DNA of 64,000 nt from Candidatus Aminicenantota bacterium (GCA_026393975.1 JAPKZD010000009.1:306667-370666); one strand, 5' to 3'. Positions 32,915 to 41,418 are shown, counted from the first letter of the stretch. Numbers and translations: made by a program. Notes: generated from the letters alone by a model not told the origin.

Positions 32915-33784
32915 ATGGCCAAGACATCGTCCCCGAAAAAGGGCACGGCGACGACGCTCCTTCTCATCGCCTTCCTCATGGCGATGGCGGCCGCTTTCAC
33001 GGCGCTCAAGGTCAGGACCGACAAGGTCGTCCGGGAAACGCTCCCCGGGTCGTCCATCATCTATATCCCGTCCGGGAAATTCCTGAAGTACGCGACGTTC
33101 GGCTATCGGGCCCTGGCCGCCGACGCGATCTACCTCTGGGCCATCCAGTACTACAGCACGCCGACGATCGACGACCGCTTCGACCACCTCGACCACATCT
33201 TCGCCATCATCAACGAGCTCGACCCGCGCTACCAGGACCCCTACGAGGTCGGCGCCCTGATCGCCGTCCAGGAGGCCCGCAACCCTGCGGCCGCATTGTC
33301 CATCCTCGACCGGGGCGCCGCGAACAACCCGGACCAATGGGTCTACCCGTTCGACGCCGGCCACGTGGCCATGATGACCCTCAAGGACTTCCCCCTGGCC
33401 GAAAAGTATTTCGAGCAGTGCATGAAGATTCCCGACGCCCCGGAATTCGTCGAGAGGCTCCGGGCCAACGCCATCTTCAAGAAGGGCGACCTCCGGACGT
33501 CCTGGGAGACCTGGCTCGACATCTACAAGAAGGCCCCGGACGAACGGACGAAAAAGATCGCCTCGAACCACCTCTACAACGTCAAGGCGGCGATCGACTC
33601 GGCCGCACTCGAGGACGCCGCGGCGAAGTACCGCGAGCGCTTCGGACGCCCCCCTGCCGACCTCGAAACGCTGCTCCGGACGGGATTCCTCCGGGAGGTC
33701 CCGAAGGACATGGACGGGGAGGACTACCTCTACGACCCGGCGACGGGAAAGGTTAAAACGGTGATCAGCCCATGGAGACGATGA
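32915..33784 (+). CDS. Membrane-anchored TPR-like protein
   Basis: 289 residues. One N-terminal membrane helix (about residues 12-31, TTLLLIAFLMAMAAAFTALK), then a periplasm-facing helical domain with TPR-like pairs (AALSILDRGAANNPDQWVYPFDAGHVAMM, PLAEKYFEQCMKIPDAPEFVERL). YLWAIQYYSTP and the C-terminal GEDYLYDPATGKVK recall gene products found next to ABC-2 exporters in Acidobacteria. No enzyme motif. It overlaps the next gene by 4 bases. Might be a scaffold for the exporter or the secretion system. Confidence 0.65.
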   Translation: MAKTSSPKKGTATTLLLIAFLMAMAAAFTALKVRTDKVVRETLPGSSIIYIPSGKFLKYATFGYRALAADAIYLWAIQYYSTPTIDDRFDHLDHIFAIINELDPRYQDPYEVGALIAVQEARNPAAALSILDRGAANNPDQWVYPFDAGHVAMMTLKDFPLAEKYFEQCMKIPDAPEFVERLRANAIFKKGDLRTSWETWLDIYKKAPDERTKKIASNHLYNVKAAIDSAALEDAAAKYRERFGRPPADLETLLRTGFLREVPKDMDGEDYLYDPATGKVKTVISPWRR

Positions 33785-34558
33785 CGGTCATTTTTATCGC
33801 GGTCGCCGGGCTCGTCCTCGGCAGCTTTTTCAACGTCGTCATCTACCGCCTGCCGCGAGAGAAGAGCCTGATGCGGCCGCCCTCGTCGTGCCCCGGGTGC
33901 GGCGCCCGGATCAAGCCCTACGACAACATCCCCGTCCTCTCCTACATCATCCTTAGGGGAAAATGCCGGAAATGCGGGCAGAAGATCTCGGCCGTCTACC
34001 CGGCGGTCGAGGCCCTGACGGCGCTCGGGTTCGTGCTCGTCTTTTTCAACTCCGGCCGCGCGCTGGGGCTCGAATTTTTCGCCGGCTGTGTATTCACGAG
34101 CGCCCTCGTCGTTCTCGGGTTCATCGATTATCATCATCAAATCCTGCCCGACGCGATCACCCTGCCCGGGCTCGTCCTCGCCTTCGCCTATTCGTTTTTC
34201 AGGGACGACCTGAGCTTCCGCGGCGCTCTCGTCGGGGCGGTCGCCGGAGCCGGATTCCTGCTCCTCGTCTACGGGGCGTACTTCCTCATCCGTAAAAAAG
34301 AGGGGCTGGGCATGGGCGACGTGACCATGCTGCTTATGATCGGGGCTTACCTCGGCCTGATGAGGACGCTCCTGACCCTCATCCTGGCCTCGTTCGTCGG
34401 AGCCCTGGTCGGCGTCTACTTCCTACTTCATCCTCCGTCGCGGCAAGGATTTCCAGTTCGCCCTGCCCTTCGGGACGTTCCTCGCGCCCGCGGCCTTCGT
34501 GGCCATGCTCTGGGGCGAAAGGATCGTCAGGACCTACTTGAGCCTCTATCGGCGCTAG
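33781..34558 (+). pseudogene. Prepilin peptidase / N-methyltransferase with frameshift
   Basis: Type IV prepilin peptidase: N-terminal VLGSFFNVVIYRLPREKS, zinc cysteines CPGCGARI and CRKCGQKI, first catalytic Asp in GFIDYHHQILPD and GxGD motif GLGMGDVTML, with about eight membrane helices. At 34416-34429 the 7 bases CTACTTC are duplicated, shifting the frame. Removing one copy restores a normal C-terminus (ILRRGKDFQFALPFGTFLAP, then LSLYRR) ending at TAG 34556-34558. As read, the protein runs on into unrelated codons antisense to tilS until 34887. Catalytic residues lie before the break. The start overlaps the TPR gene stop (ATGA); ATG 33772 is also possible. It could be a real mutation, phase variation or an assembly error. 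Confidence 0.85.
34416..34429 (+). repeat. 7-bp tandem duplication that breaks the prepilin peptidase frame
   Basis: CTACTTC at 34416-34422 is repeated at 34423-34429. The frame after the duplication is offset by +1. Confidence 0.9.
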
Positions 34559-36000
34559 GACCCGGAGGCCCGGACCCGCCCGCGGCGTGTTGGGCCCTTC
34601 TTCAAGCGGATGGAAAAAACGGCTTCCGTCGTTCCGGTAACCTTGAATTTTTCGGCAACGGGAAGCCCCGGTGCCCAGACGATCTCGCCGCGGGAAAGAA
34701 ACACGGGCAGGCGGTCGCGGCCCGCGACGGGCACGCCCTTGGCCCTGAGGATCTCCTTGAGCTTCTTCCGGCCCGGGGCGCCGAGCGGACGGTAGAGGTC
34801 GCCCGGCCTCCGGTTCCTGACGGCGAGCGGGAACTCGAGCCTGGCCGCGTCGAGGTCGACGCCGGTCCGGTCGTCGTTCTTGAATGACGAGCGCCCCGCG
34901 TCCGCTTCCCGGCGTGTTCCGCGGAAGGCCATTCCCGCCGCGGCGACGACGACCTCGCCCCGTCCGTCCCAGAGGATCTCGTAGGCCTTCGACGGCGTCC
35001 TGTCCTTTCTCAGCCCGACCCGGCCCCCTTCCCGGCGCAGGACAAGCCCTTTCCGGAGCGGCAGTTCCTTTCCCTCGCCGAGCGAGAGAAGCGATCCCAC
35101 GTCTTCGTAGGAGATATCGCGCAGGTCGCCCTGAAGCTCCCGGAGGTATTCCCGGGCGACCCGGCGGGCCAGGGCGGGCAGGAGGAGGGGCAGGGTCTTC
35201 AGGTCCAGAGAGGCGTCCCGGCCTTTCCGGACGATGAACTCGTCGGCGAGCTCGCGGACGAAAGCCCCAAGGAGTTCGTCCTCTTCCCGGGCGATCACGG
35301 CCAACCGGGACAGGTGGAGGACGATCCGGGGCTCGTAACGGCGCCCGAGTTCGGGCAGGAGCTCGGCCCGGATGCGGTTGCGGAGGAAGCGGCGGTCGAG
35401 GTTCGACGGGTCCTCGCGGTAAGGGATGCCTTCGGCCGCGAGCCAGGCGCAGAGGTCCGGACCGGCGATCCCGAGAAGCGGCCGGACGATTGGACAGGGC
35501 TTGCCGGCCACGACGGCGCCGATCCCGGCGAGGCCGGAAAGGCCCGTCCCGCGCATCAGGCGCATGAGGACGGTCTCGGCCTGGTCGGTCATCGTGTGAC
35601 CCGTCGCGATCTTCGTCGCTCCGACCCGGACCGCGGCCCGCCGCAGGAAATCGTAGCGGAGGTCGCGCCCGGCTTCTTCGAGGTTGAGCTTTTTCTTCGC
35701 CGCGTGGGACCTGACGTCCGCTCCTTCCGAAACGAGCGGAAGGACAGAGCGCCGGGCGAAGTCGCGGACGAAACTCTCGTCCTCGTCGGCCCCGTCTCTC
35801 AGCCGGTGGTTGAAGTGGGCCAGGTGGACTTCAAGGGGCATCTCCTCGCGGAGCTTCAGGAGAAGGGCGACGAGGGCGACCGAATCCGGCCCGCCGGAAC
35901 AGGCGGCCAGCACCCGGTCGCCGGCGACGATCGTTCCCTGTTTCCGGACCGCCGCCACGAAGGCCGGGAGGAGCCGTGCCGCGGGTCGTTGTCGTGCCAT
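34555..36000 (-). CDS. tilS: tRNA(Ile) lysidine synthetase
   Basis: 481 residues. PP-loop ATPase motif ACSGGPDSVAL at ~33-43, HFNHRLRDGADEDE and the conserved ATGHTMTDQAETVLMRLMRGTGLSGLAGI, then TilS C-terminal substrate domains (RNRRPGDLYRPLGAPGRKKLKEIL). Converts the CAU-anticodon C34 of tRNA-Ile2 to lysidine so it reads AUA. The stop overlaps the prepilin peptidase stop (converging CTAG). A CAU-anticodon tRNA gene lies 38 bases upstream. Confidence 0.95.
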   Translation of the reverse strand: MARQRPAARLLPAFVAAVRKQGTIVAGDRVLAACSGGPDSVALVALLLKLREEMPLEVHLAHFNHRLRDGADEDESFVRDFARRSVLPLVSEGADVRSHAAKKKLNLEEAGRDLRYDFLRRAAVRVGATKIATGHTMTDQAETVLMRLMRGTGLSGLAGIGAVVAGKPCPIVRPLLGIAGPDLCAWLAAEGIPYREDPSNLDRRFLRNRIRAELLPELGRRYEPRIVLHLSRLAVIAREEDELLGAFVRELADEFIVRKGRDASLDLKTLPLLLPALARRVAREYLRELQGDLRDISYEDVGSLLSLGEGKELPLRKGLVLRREGGRVGLRKDRTPSKAYEILWDGRGEVVVAAAGMAFRGTRREADAGRSSFKNDDRTGVDLDAARLEFPLAVRNRRPGDLYRPLGAPGRKKLKEILRAKGVPVAGRDRLPVFLSRGEIVWAPGLPVAEKFKVTGTTEAVFSIRLKKGPTRRGRVRASGS

Positions 36001-36038
36001 CTTCGCGCTTAGGTCATGAAAATGAAATCAGGAGGACA

Positions 36039-36112
36039 TGGCGGCGGAGGGATTTGAACCCCCGACACTGCGGATATGAGCCGCATGCTCTGACCAACTG
36101 AGCTACGCCGCC
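36039..36112 (-). tRNA. tRNA-Met (CAT), elongator type
   Basis: 74 bases that fold fully: acceptor GGCGGCG/CGCCGCC, D stem GCTC/GAGC, anticodon stem TGCGG/CCGCA with loop CTCATAT, T arm with TTCAAAT, discriminator A; CCA not encoded. CAT anticodon could also mean tRNA-Ile2 (lysidine-modified), but the body resembles the elongator Met tRNA (GGCGGNGTAGCTCAG start). There is no initiator-specific C1-A72 mismatch. Confidence 0.95.
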
Positions 36113-36184
36113 AGGGTGCAAGAAATTCTAGCGGAATCCCCCCCTCAAGTCAACGCAGGCGGCGACGGCGATCCGAACGAAGGC

Positions 36185-36213
36185 GGGGACATGTACCTCC
36201 GGTACGTGTCCCC
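36185..36213. repeat. REP-like hairpin beginning GGGGACATG
   Basis: GGGGACATGTACC / GGTACGTGTCCCC with TCC loop, 13-bp stem containing one G-T pair. Similar palindromes flank the repeat cluster at 41404-41418. Such hairpins are typical of REP sequences mobilised by RAYT transposases, none of which is in the window. Confidence 0.6.
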
Positions 36214-36220
36214 TCTCTTA

Positions 36221-36310
36221 AAGAAACTCGTTCAAGATATTTATCAGAATCGTGGCCTCGGGTACTCAGCCCCAATTCTGCGGTCCGCTCCCCGTGGTTC
36301 GCTCCCCGCA
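36221..36310 (+). repeat. Interspersed hairpin repeat, family C, copy 1
   Basis: Shares with copies 2 and 3 (40994-41190) an AGATATTT box, a hairpin (here AGAATCGTGG, loop CCTCGGGTACTCAG, then CCCCAATTCT) and a GGTCGCT / CCGCTCCCCGC tail. Stem sequences differ between copies but keep pairing. This copy covers the stop codon and last ~15 codons of the HD-GYP gene. Confidence 0.75.
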
Positions 36311-37543
36311 GGCGGTTTCCGCTTCTTTCTTGAAGGAGAAGCGGCCGTCGCGGAAGAGCTTGATGCAGGCGTCGACGACGCGGGTGTCGTAGAGGATGCC
36401 CCGGCCCTTGCGGGCCTCCTCCAGTCCCTTCTCGAGGCCGAGGGCCGGCCGGTAGGGGCGGAGGGCGCAGATGGCTTCGACGACGTCGGCTACGGCCAGG
36501 ATCCGGGCCTCGGGCAGGATGGCGTCGCCGACGAGTCCTTCGGGATAGCCCGAGCCGTCCAACCGCTCGTGGTGCTGGAGGATGATGTGGGCCACGGGCC
36601 AGGGAAAGGCGATGTCCTTGACGATCTCGTAGCCGACCCGGGGATGGTCCTTGATGAGCTTGAATTCCGACTTAGTCAGACGGCCGAGCTTGGTCATGAT
36701 CTCGGTCGGCACCGCGATCTTGCCGATGTCGTGGATGATCGCAGCGAGCCGGAGCCCCTCGATCTTTTCCCAGGGCAGGTTCATTTCCTGGGCGATGGCC
36801 ACGGCCAGGCTGGAGACCCGGTGCTGGTGTCCGGCCATGTAGGGGTCCCGTATCTCGAGGGTCAGGGACATGGCCTTGAATACCCCCTCGAGGGCCTTTT
36901 CCTGCCGGTCGAGGCTGCTTTGGAGGTAATCCTCCGAGCGGCGGGTCTCCAGGACTTTTCCGTGAAGCTCGTCGTTCGCCCGGGAAAGCTCCTCGGTCCT
37001 CTTGTCGACCAGACGGTCGAGCTCGGTCCTGGCCAGCCGCAGTTCTTTCTCCACGCGGAGTCTCTCGCCGGCATCCTTGTCCATCTGGACGGCTCGTTTC
37101 GCGGCCTCGTCCTCGAGGGAGCGATTGCGGAGTTCGAGCTCGCGGAAGGTTTTCTCCAGCCCGTCGACCATGGCGTTGAAGGTCCTGGCCAAAAGCCCGG
37201 CCTCGTCCCGGCCGTAGACCCGAGCCCTCTGCTTGAGGTCGCCGTTGGCCAGCCTCTCCGCGGTCCTCGTCATCTGGACGAGGGGCCGGGTGATCATGTC
37301 GCCGATGAGGAAAACGAAAAATCCCCCCAGGGCTAGAGCGGCGAGGCCCGCGACGAGCATGATGCCGCGCTCCTTGCTCAGGACAATGAACAGGGCCAGG
37401 TAGCCCGCCATCAGAAGACCAAAGAAAAGGAAGAATTTGGTCCGGATCCTGCGCGGCCCGAAGTTCGCCAGCAGGCCGGAGCCTCCGCCCGGGTTCGGGG
37501 AAGGACCCGAGGGGTTGAGAATTTCCTTTAGATTATGGCTCAT
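36266..37543 (-). CDS. HD-GYP domain phosphodiesterase with HAMP domain
   Basis: 425 residues. Two membrane helices (~35-57 and ~61-82) without a periplasmic sensor loop, a HAMP-like region (ITRPLVQMTRTAERLANGDL), a long coiled coil (~130-215) and an HD-GYP domain: HDIGKIAVPTEI, DHPRVGYEIV, HHERLDGSGYPEGL. Hydrolyses cyclic di-GMP (or related dinucleotides) in the cytosol and so likely controls motility, pili or secretion; the T4P-like operon lies 4 kb away. The last ~15 codons come from a family-C repeat, so the true ancestral C-terminus was probably shorter. Confidence 0.9.
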   Translation of the reverse strand: MSHNLKEILNPSGPSPNPGGGSGLLANFGPRRIRTKFFLFFGLLMAGYLALFIVLSKERGIMLVAGLAALALGGFFVFLIGDMITRPLVQMTRTAERLANGDLKQRARVYGRDEAGLLARTFNAMVDGLEKTFRELELRNRSLEDEAAKRAVQMDKDAGERLRVEKELRLARTELDRLVDKRTEELSRANDELHGKVLETRRSEDYLQSSLDRQEKALEGVFKAMSLTLEIRDPYMAGHQHRVSSLAVAIAQEMNLPWEKIEGLRLAAIIHDIGKIAVPTEIMTKLGRLTKSEFKLIKDHPRVGYEIVKDIAFPWPVAHIILQHHERLDGSGYPEGLVGDAILPEARILAVADVVEAICALRPYRPALGLEKGLEEARKGRGILYDTRVVDACIKLFRDGRFSFKKEAETACGERTTGSGPQNWG

Positions 37544-37683
37544 CGATACGTCCGGACCTGCTCGTTTATTTCCCTTTCAGAATAGCGGAAGCACGGCGGC
37601 GGGCAATACTCTTTGGGGGTGATTTCGTGGGGTGTCGTTTCACCCCTAAAGGGGGGGAGGGGTGAGAGAAGGCCCCGCCGCCG
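37544..37683. other. Short intergenic region
   Basis: Between the aldolase stop and the HD-GYP start (both minus). CACCCC / GGGGTG pairs flank a purine-rich run after the aldolase gene. On the minus strand TTGCCC-N16-TATTCT could drive the HD-GYP gene. Confidence 0.35.
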
Positions 37684-39006
37684 TCACCAGCGCTTGGCTT
37701 TCTGGGGCTCCATGCGGCGGAGGTCGAGACCGCGTTCGACGGCACCGATCCTGTAGAGGCAGATCTCGCGCAGCGAAGAAGGATGGTGGAGGACCTCGGA
37801 GAGCGATTGGCCTCCGACGGCCCAGACGCCTCCTCCCCTGACGACCGCGACCTTGTAATCGTGGAGGAAGTGGACGAGCTCATCCGTCCGGACGTTCGGC
37901 GGCAGAACAGGGATGACGAGATAGAGGAACGTCCCCTCGGCATCCACGGGGATGATGCGGTCGGCCGGCGCGGCTTCGCCGGGATAGACGAAATGGGCCG
38001 AGGCCTCGGCTTCCGGGACGTGGCAGTGCATGACCGTCTGGAAGTCGCTCGTCGCGTAGATCGCCTTGTGGAGCGCCGTCTCGGGGTCGTCGGCCGGCCC
38101 GGCGGAGAGCGCGACCTTGAGCAGGGGCCCGCCGACGTCCCGCGGCATGGAGGCCTTGGGCGCGTAGAGCATGGAATCCACGCCGCGGACCGACATCGAA
38201 CCGGTGTGAAAAGGCGAGAGGCGGGACTCGAAGATCCTGTGGCCCGCTTTGACGAATTCCTTGAGGATCTCCTCCTCCTCCCGGAAATCCGACCGGTCGT
38301 CGCCCTCGATTTCGTAAGGGGGAGGCGCGCCGGCGAAAGAGCTCCCGGGGTCGGCCGTGACCGCGCGGCGCACGGCGCCGACATCGATGCGGAGCCTCTC
38401 CATCGCCCGGACGACCGCCCCGGCGTTGTTGCCGACGCAGAGCCGGAAGAAGGCCTCCCGGAGGTTCCTGCCCTTGGCCATGGCGCCGTGCCCGAAGATG
38501 ATGGTCAGAGGATGGCCGGCCAGCCGCTCGGGGATGACCCTGGCCAGCTCCGGCGAGCCGCTCGGTACGGCGAACCAGTCGACCGGGACGGCGCTTCCGA
38601 GATGGTGGAAGGCGAGCGGGTCGACGGGCACGAAATCCGGAGGCCGGGCCGGCTTGGGCTCGTCGTCGAGCGTCGCCAGGACAAGGTCCTTGACGTGGGC
38701 GTGCATCGAGGCCCGGACGCCGGGCAGCTTGAGGATCCGGGCATGGATGTCGGTCTCGGAGGACGCCTTGTAATACCCGTAGTCCGTCTCCGTGGCCGAA
38801 AGGAAGCAGATCTGGCTCGGCTCGAGGTCGCCCTTCTGGGAACCGGTGGCCGTGATGACGATCTCGTCCTCCCCCCGCTCGTTCGTCCGGCGGACGGCCA
38901 TGTTCCCGCTATGACTGTCCTGGACGTCGTAGACGAGGGAGGCCCGCCCCAAAGCTTGGAACTCACCGAGGAGCTCCCCGGTCGCTTGCCACTTTTGGGC
39001 GCTCAT
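37684..39006 (-). CDS. Tandem class II aldolase/adducin domain protein
   Basis: 440 residues with two copies of the class II aldolase fold. Domain 1 (~5-215): SGNMAVRR phosphate-binding loop, MHAHVKDLVLATL metal ligands, third His in IIFGHGAMAKG. Domain 2 (~235-425): FHTGSMSVRG, MHCHVPEAEA metal ligands, but VVRGGGVWAVGG where the third histidine is expected. A domain usually forms tetramers and acts on phosphorylated or hydroxylated sugars, with zinc. The duplicate with one ligand changed suggests one active and one structural half. Its ATG overlaps the AOR stop (ATGA), so it is cotranscribed with AOR and may make or use its aldehyde substrate. Confidence 0.75.
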   Translation of the reverse strand: MSAQKWQATGELLGEFQALGRASLVYDVQDSHSGNMAVRRTNERGEDEIVITATGSQKGDLEPSQICFLSATETDYGYYKASSETDIHARILKLPGVRASMHAHVKDLVLATLDDEPKPARPPDFVPVDPLAFHHLGSAVPVDWFAVPSGSPELARVIPERLAGHPLTIIFGHGAMAKGRNLREAFFRLCVGNNAGAVVRAMERLRIDVGAVRRAVTADPGSSFAGAPPPYEIEGDDRSDFREEEEILKEFVKAGHRIFESRLSPFHTGSMSVRGVDSMLYAPKASMPRDVGGPLLKVALSAGPADDPETALHKAIYATSDFQTVMHCHVPEAEASAHFVYPGEAAPADRIIPVDAEGTFLYLVIPVLPPNVRTDELVHFLHDYKVAVVRGGGVWAVGGQSLSEVLHHPSSLREICLYRIGAVERGLDLRRMEPQKAKRW

Positions 39007-40859
39007 CTCTTGCTCTCCTCGACCCGGAGGGACCGGACGAGGCCGGGGGTCGGCCGGCCGGCCGCATCCCAGCCCCGGACACGGTAGTAGTCCTGCTTCA
39101 TCCGCTCCTGGTCTTCCCGCGAGACGCGCCGCTCCTTCCCCTCAACGACGATAGGAACATCGGCGAACCGGGCGGGGAGCACATCGTCTTCCGCCGTCAC
39201 GCCGGCCTCGATATTGAATTGCCGCTCGAGCGTCGCCACGCGGTTCTCGATGTCCTCCAGCCGGGCAACCGAGAAATCGCGGCCGGTAATGCCGCCGACC
39301 ATCCGGGCCCAGGGGTCGGAGGAGAAGGCGTAACCCGTGAAGCGGCAGACGCCGAGGCTGTCTTGGAGAATGCCGACGTTCTGCATGTTCCGGATGGCGA
39401 TCGGCGACTGGAGGAGGCTGAAGCGGGGGATCTCCCTGGCCCCGCCAAAGAAAGCCAGGGAAACGGCGTAGCCGCCGCGGAGATGGCAGGCCCCGGAAGG
39501 CGAGGTCATGTAGCCGAGGGCCTGGGTGTAGGAAGCCCGCGGGTCATAGGCCGGGATCTCGAGTTTCTTGACGGTCATGGCGTATTCCGGGTGTCCGCGG
39601 CCGGCGGCCAGCCGGTAGGAACCCTCGGCCAGGGCCGCGCCGAGGCCTTCGCGGCGGGCCGTCATCACGGCCAAGGATTCGAGCGCCTCCCCGCTTCCGA
39701 AGGCGAGACCGACCCCGCCCATTTCGTCCCGGCCGATGAGGCCGCGTTCGGCGAGTTCCATGGCGCAGGCGACCGTCCCGCCGTAGCTCATCGTGTCCAG
39801 GCCGAGTTCGTTGGCGCGATAATTGGCCCGGGTGATGGCCTCGATGTCGTATATGCCGCAGAGTGGTCCCATGAGGACCATCGTTTCATATTCCGGGCCC
39901 TCACCGCGCTCCTCGCGCCCATCCCGACCGGCGACGCGGGTGTGCCGCTGACAGCCGATCGGGCATAGATAACAGGAACCCGCTTTTTCGAGCAGGGTCT
40001 TGGCCAGCGTCTCTCCCGAGATCCGCTCGACGTCCTCGTCCCGGTGGAGGCAGTCCTGGAAATTCTTGTGCGGGAGCATGGCGATGAGGTTGATCAGCTC
40101 GACGAGGCCCGCCGTGCCCAGGTCGCGGAGCAGGCGCTTGGTGACCGGCGCCTGCTTCATCAAGTAGAGGGCCTGGTCGAGGCCGGACCGGTATTTCTCC
40201 CTGTCGGCGACGGAGATCTTTTCCTTGCCACGGACACGGACGGCCTTGAGTTTCTTGCTGCCCCAGACGGCGCCCGGGCCGCAGCGGCCGTAGACGCGGT
40301 TGCGGTCGTTGGCGACGGCGGCGAAGCGGACGAGGTTTTCCCCCGCTGGCCCGATGCACAGGACCCGGGCCGGGTTTCCCGGCTCGGAAACCGCGGCCAG
40401 GACGTCGTTGGTCTCGTGGGTCGTTTTGCCCCAGACGTGGTCCGCCGGAAGGATCTCGGCCTTGCCGGGGGAGATGTCGATCATCACCGGCGTCGCGGCT
40501 GCGCCTTTGACGACGAGGACGTCGAAACCCGCGGCCTTGAAGGCGGCGCCCCAGGTCCCGCCGGAGTTCGAGGTCCCCAAGACGCCGGTGAGCGGCGACT
40601 TGAAGACCATGTGGCCGCGGCCGGCCGTCGGCGCGTTGGAGCCGACGAGCGGAGACGAGGCGATGACGAACGCGTTGTCGGGGCCAAGCGGGTCGCAGGC
40701 CGGGTCGATCGTATCGTAGAGGACGCGCGTCGCGAGGCCCCGGCCGCCCAGGTAGTCGAGGGCCAGGCCGGGGTCGAGCGGCAGGGTCCGCACCTCTCCC
40801 CGGCTGAGGTCGGCGACGAGGACCCGGCCGTGGTATCCGGAAATCGGGAATTCGGGCAT
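39003..40859 (-). CDS. Aldehyde:ferredoxin oxidoreductase (tungsten-pterin)
   Basis: 618 residues, full length. AOR_N domain with YLGGRGLATRVLYD, SPLTGVLGTSNSGGTWG and NDRNRVYGRCGPGAVWGSKKLKAV, then the cluster cysteines CYLCPIGCQRH, LCGIYDIEAI, and a fourth cysteine in DSLGVCRFTGY. Binds W-bis-pterin and [4Fe-4S]; oxidises aldehydes to carboxylates with ferredoxin reduction, in the cytosol. No ribosome-binding site: a TTGCGG-N17-TATCTT promoter lies 11 nt upstream of the ATG. First gene of a two-gene operon. Confidence 0.94.
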   Translation of the reverse strand: MPEFPISGYHGRVLVADLSRGEVRTLPLDPGLALDYLGGRGLATRVLYDTIDPACDPLGPDNAFVIASSPLVGSNAPTAGRGHMVFKSPLTGVLGTSNSGGTWGAAFKAAGFDVLVVKGAAATPVMIDISPGKAEILPADHVWGKTTHETNDVLAAVSEPGNPARVLCIGPAGENLVRFAAVANDRNRVYGRCGPGAVWGSKKLKAVRVRGKEKISVADREKYRSGLDQALYLMKQAPVTKRLLRDLGTAGLVELINLIAMLPHKNFQDCLHRDEDVERISGETLAKTLLEKAGSCYLCPIGCQRHTRVAGRDGREERGEGPEYETMVLMGPLCGIYDIEAITRANYRANELGLDTMSYGGTVACAMELAERGLIGRDEMGGVGLAFGSGEALESLAVMTARREGLGAALAEGSYRLAAGRGHPEYAMTVKKLEIPAYDPRASYTQALGYMTSPSGACHLRGGYAVSLAFFGGAREIPRFSLLQSPIAIRNMQNVGILQDSLGVCRFTGYAFSSDPWARMVGGITGRDFSVARLEDIENRVATLERQFNIEAGVTAEDDVLPARFADVPIVVEGKERRVSREDQERMKQDYYRVRGWDAAGRPTPGLVRSLRVEESKR

Positions 40860-40870
40860 GATCAGCCATT

Positions 40871-40899
40871 AAGATATCAAAACGCCGCATCGCCCGCAA
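40871..40899 (-). promoter_or_regulatory. Promoter of AOR
   Basis: Minus-strand TTGCGG (40899-40894), 17-nt spacer, TATCTT (40876-40871). Start codon follows after 11 nt. Confidence 0.4.
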
Positions 40900-40993
40900 G
40901 GAACAGCCGCGAGGAACAATGCCTTCTGGGTCCTCGGGGGTCGTCTCCGTCCGCTGCGGTGATTCTTAACGCCTTCCCGGGCCGGATCCGATG

Positions 40994-41190
40994 GGAGGAG
41001 CGGCAGGGAGCGGACTCTGGGGAGCGACCGATAGAAGTGCGGCGGAGTACCCGGAGCCGCACTTCTAGGAAATATCTTAAGCAAGTCCGGGAAAGAAATT
41101 TCTTTTCAGATATTTACCAGAATTGTGGCTTCGAGTCGCTCCGCCACAATTCTGCTGGTCGCTACGATGACTCCGCTCCCCGCCGCTTCC
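40994..41190. repeat. Inverted pair of family-C repeats (BIME- or MITE-like)
   Basis: Copy 2 (reverse) and copy 3 (forward) lie tail to tail around ~41092. Each has the AGATATTT box next to the centre and a hairpin: 41033-41066 (AGAAGTGCGGC / GCCGCACTTCT) and 41118-41154 (CAGAATTGTGG / CCACAATTCTG). Outer ends match as inverted repeats (GCGGCAGGGAGCGGA against TCCGCTCCCCGCCGC). Confidence 0.75.
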
Positions 41191-41276
41191 TCTGACGACA
41201 CCCCTCGGCCCCTCGTGGCATCGCGGACAAAGGGAATATCAAATGAGCGAATTAAGGACGATGACGCAGGGGCGAG

Positions 41277-41326
41277 GCTCGGATTCGAGCGGGTTTTGCT
41301 CGCCGCGACAAACCCGCGACCCGAGC
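41277..41326. repeat. Nested hairpin in the AOR upstream gap
   Basis: GCTCGG (41277-41282) pairs with CCGAGC (41321-41326), and inside it GCGGGTTT (41289-41296) pairs with AAACCCGC (41310-41317). Only one copy seen. Confidence 0.55.
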
Positions 41327-41403
41327 ATCCGTTGATAACCAAGGCCGAAGGAATCATCTGAGCGAGCATAAGCGGTGATTGAGTCGGTCAGCGTGACGGA
41401 GCT

Positions 41404-41418
41404 GGGGACATGCTCCCC
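41404..41418. repeat. GGGGACATGCTCCCC palindrome
   Basis: Imperfect 15-base palindrome sharing GGGGACATG with the hairpin at 36185-36213, also near a family-C copy. Confidence 0.45.

Noticed and set aside
34430..34887. C-terminal extension of the prepilin peptidase frame
   Set aside because: Follows the frameshift duplication, is antisense to tilS and has no membrane helix; the +1 frame gives the family's normal ending.
41106..41369. Open frames in the gap between AOR and the MoaD-like gene
   Set aside because: They run through hairpin repeats, overlap each other on both strands and have no ribosome-binding site or recognisable domain.
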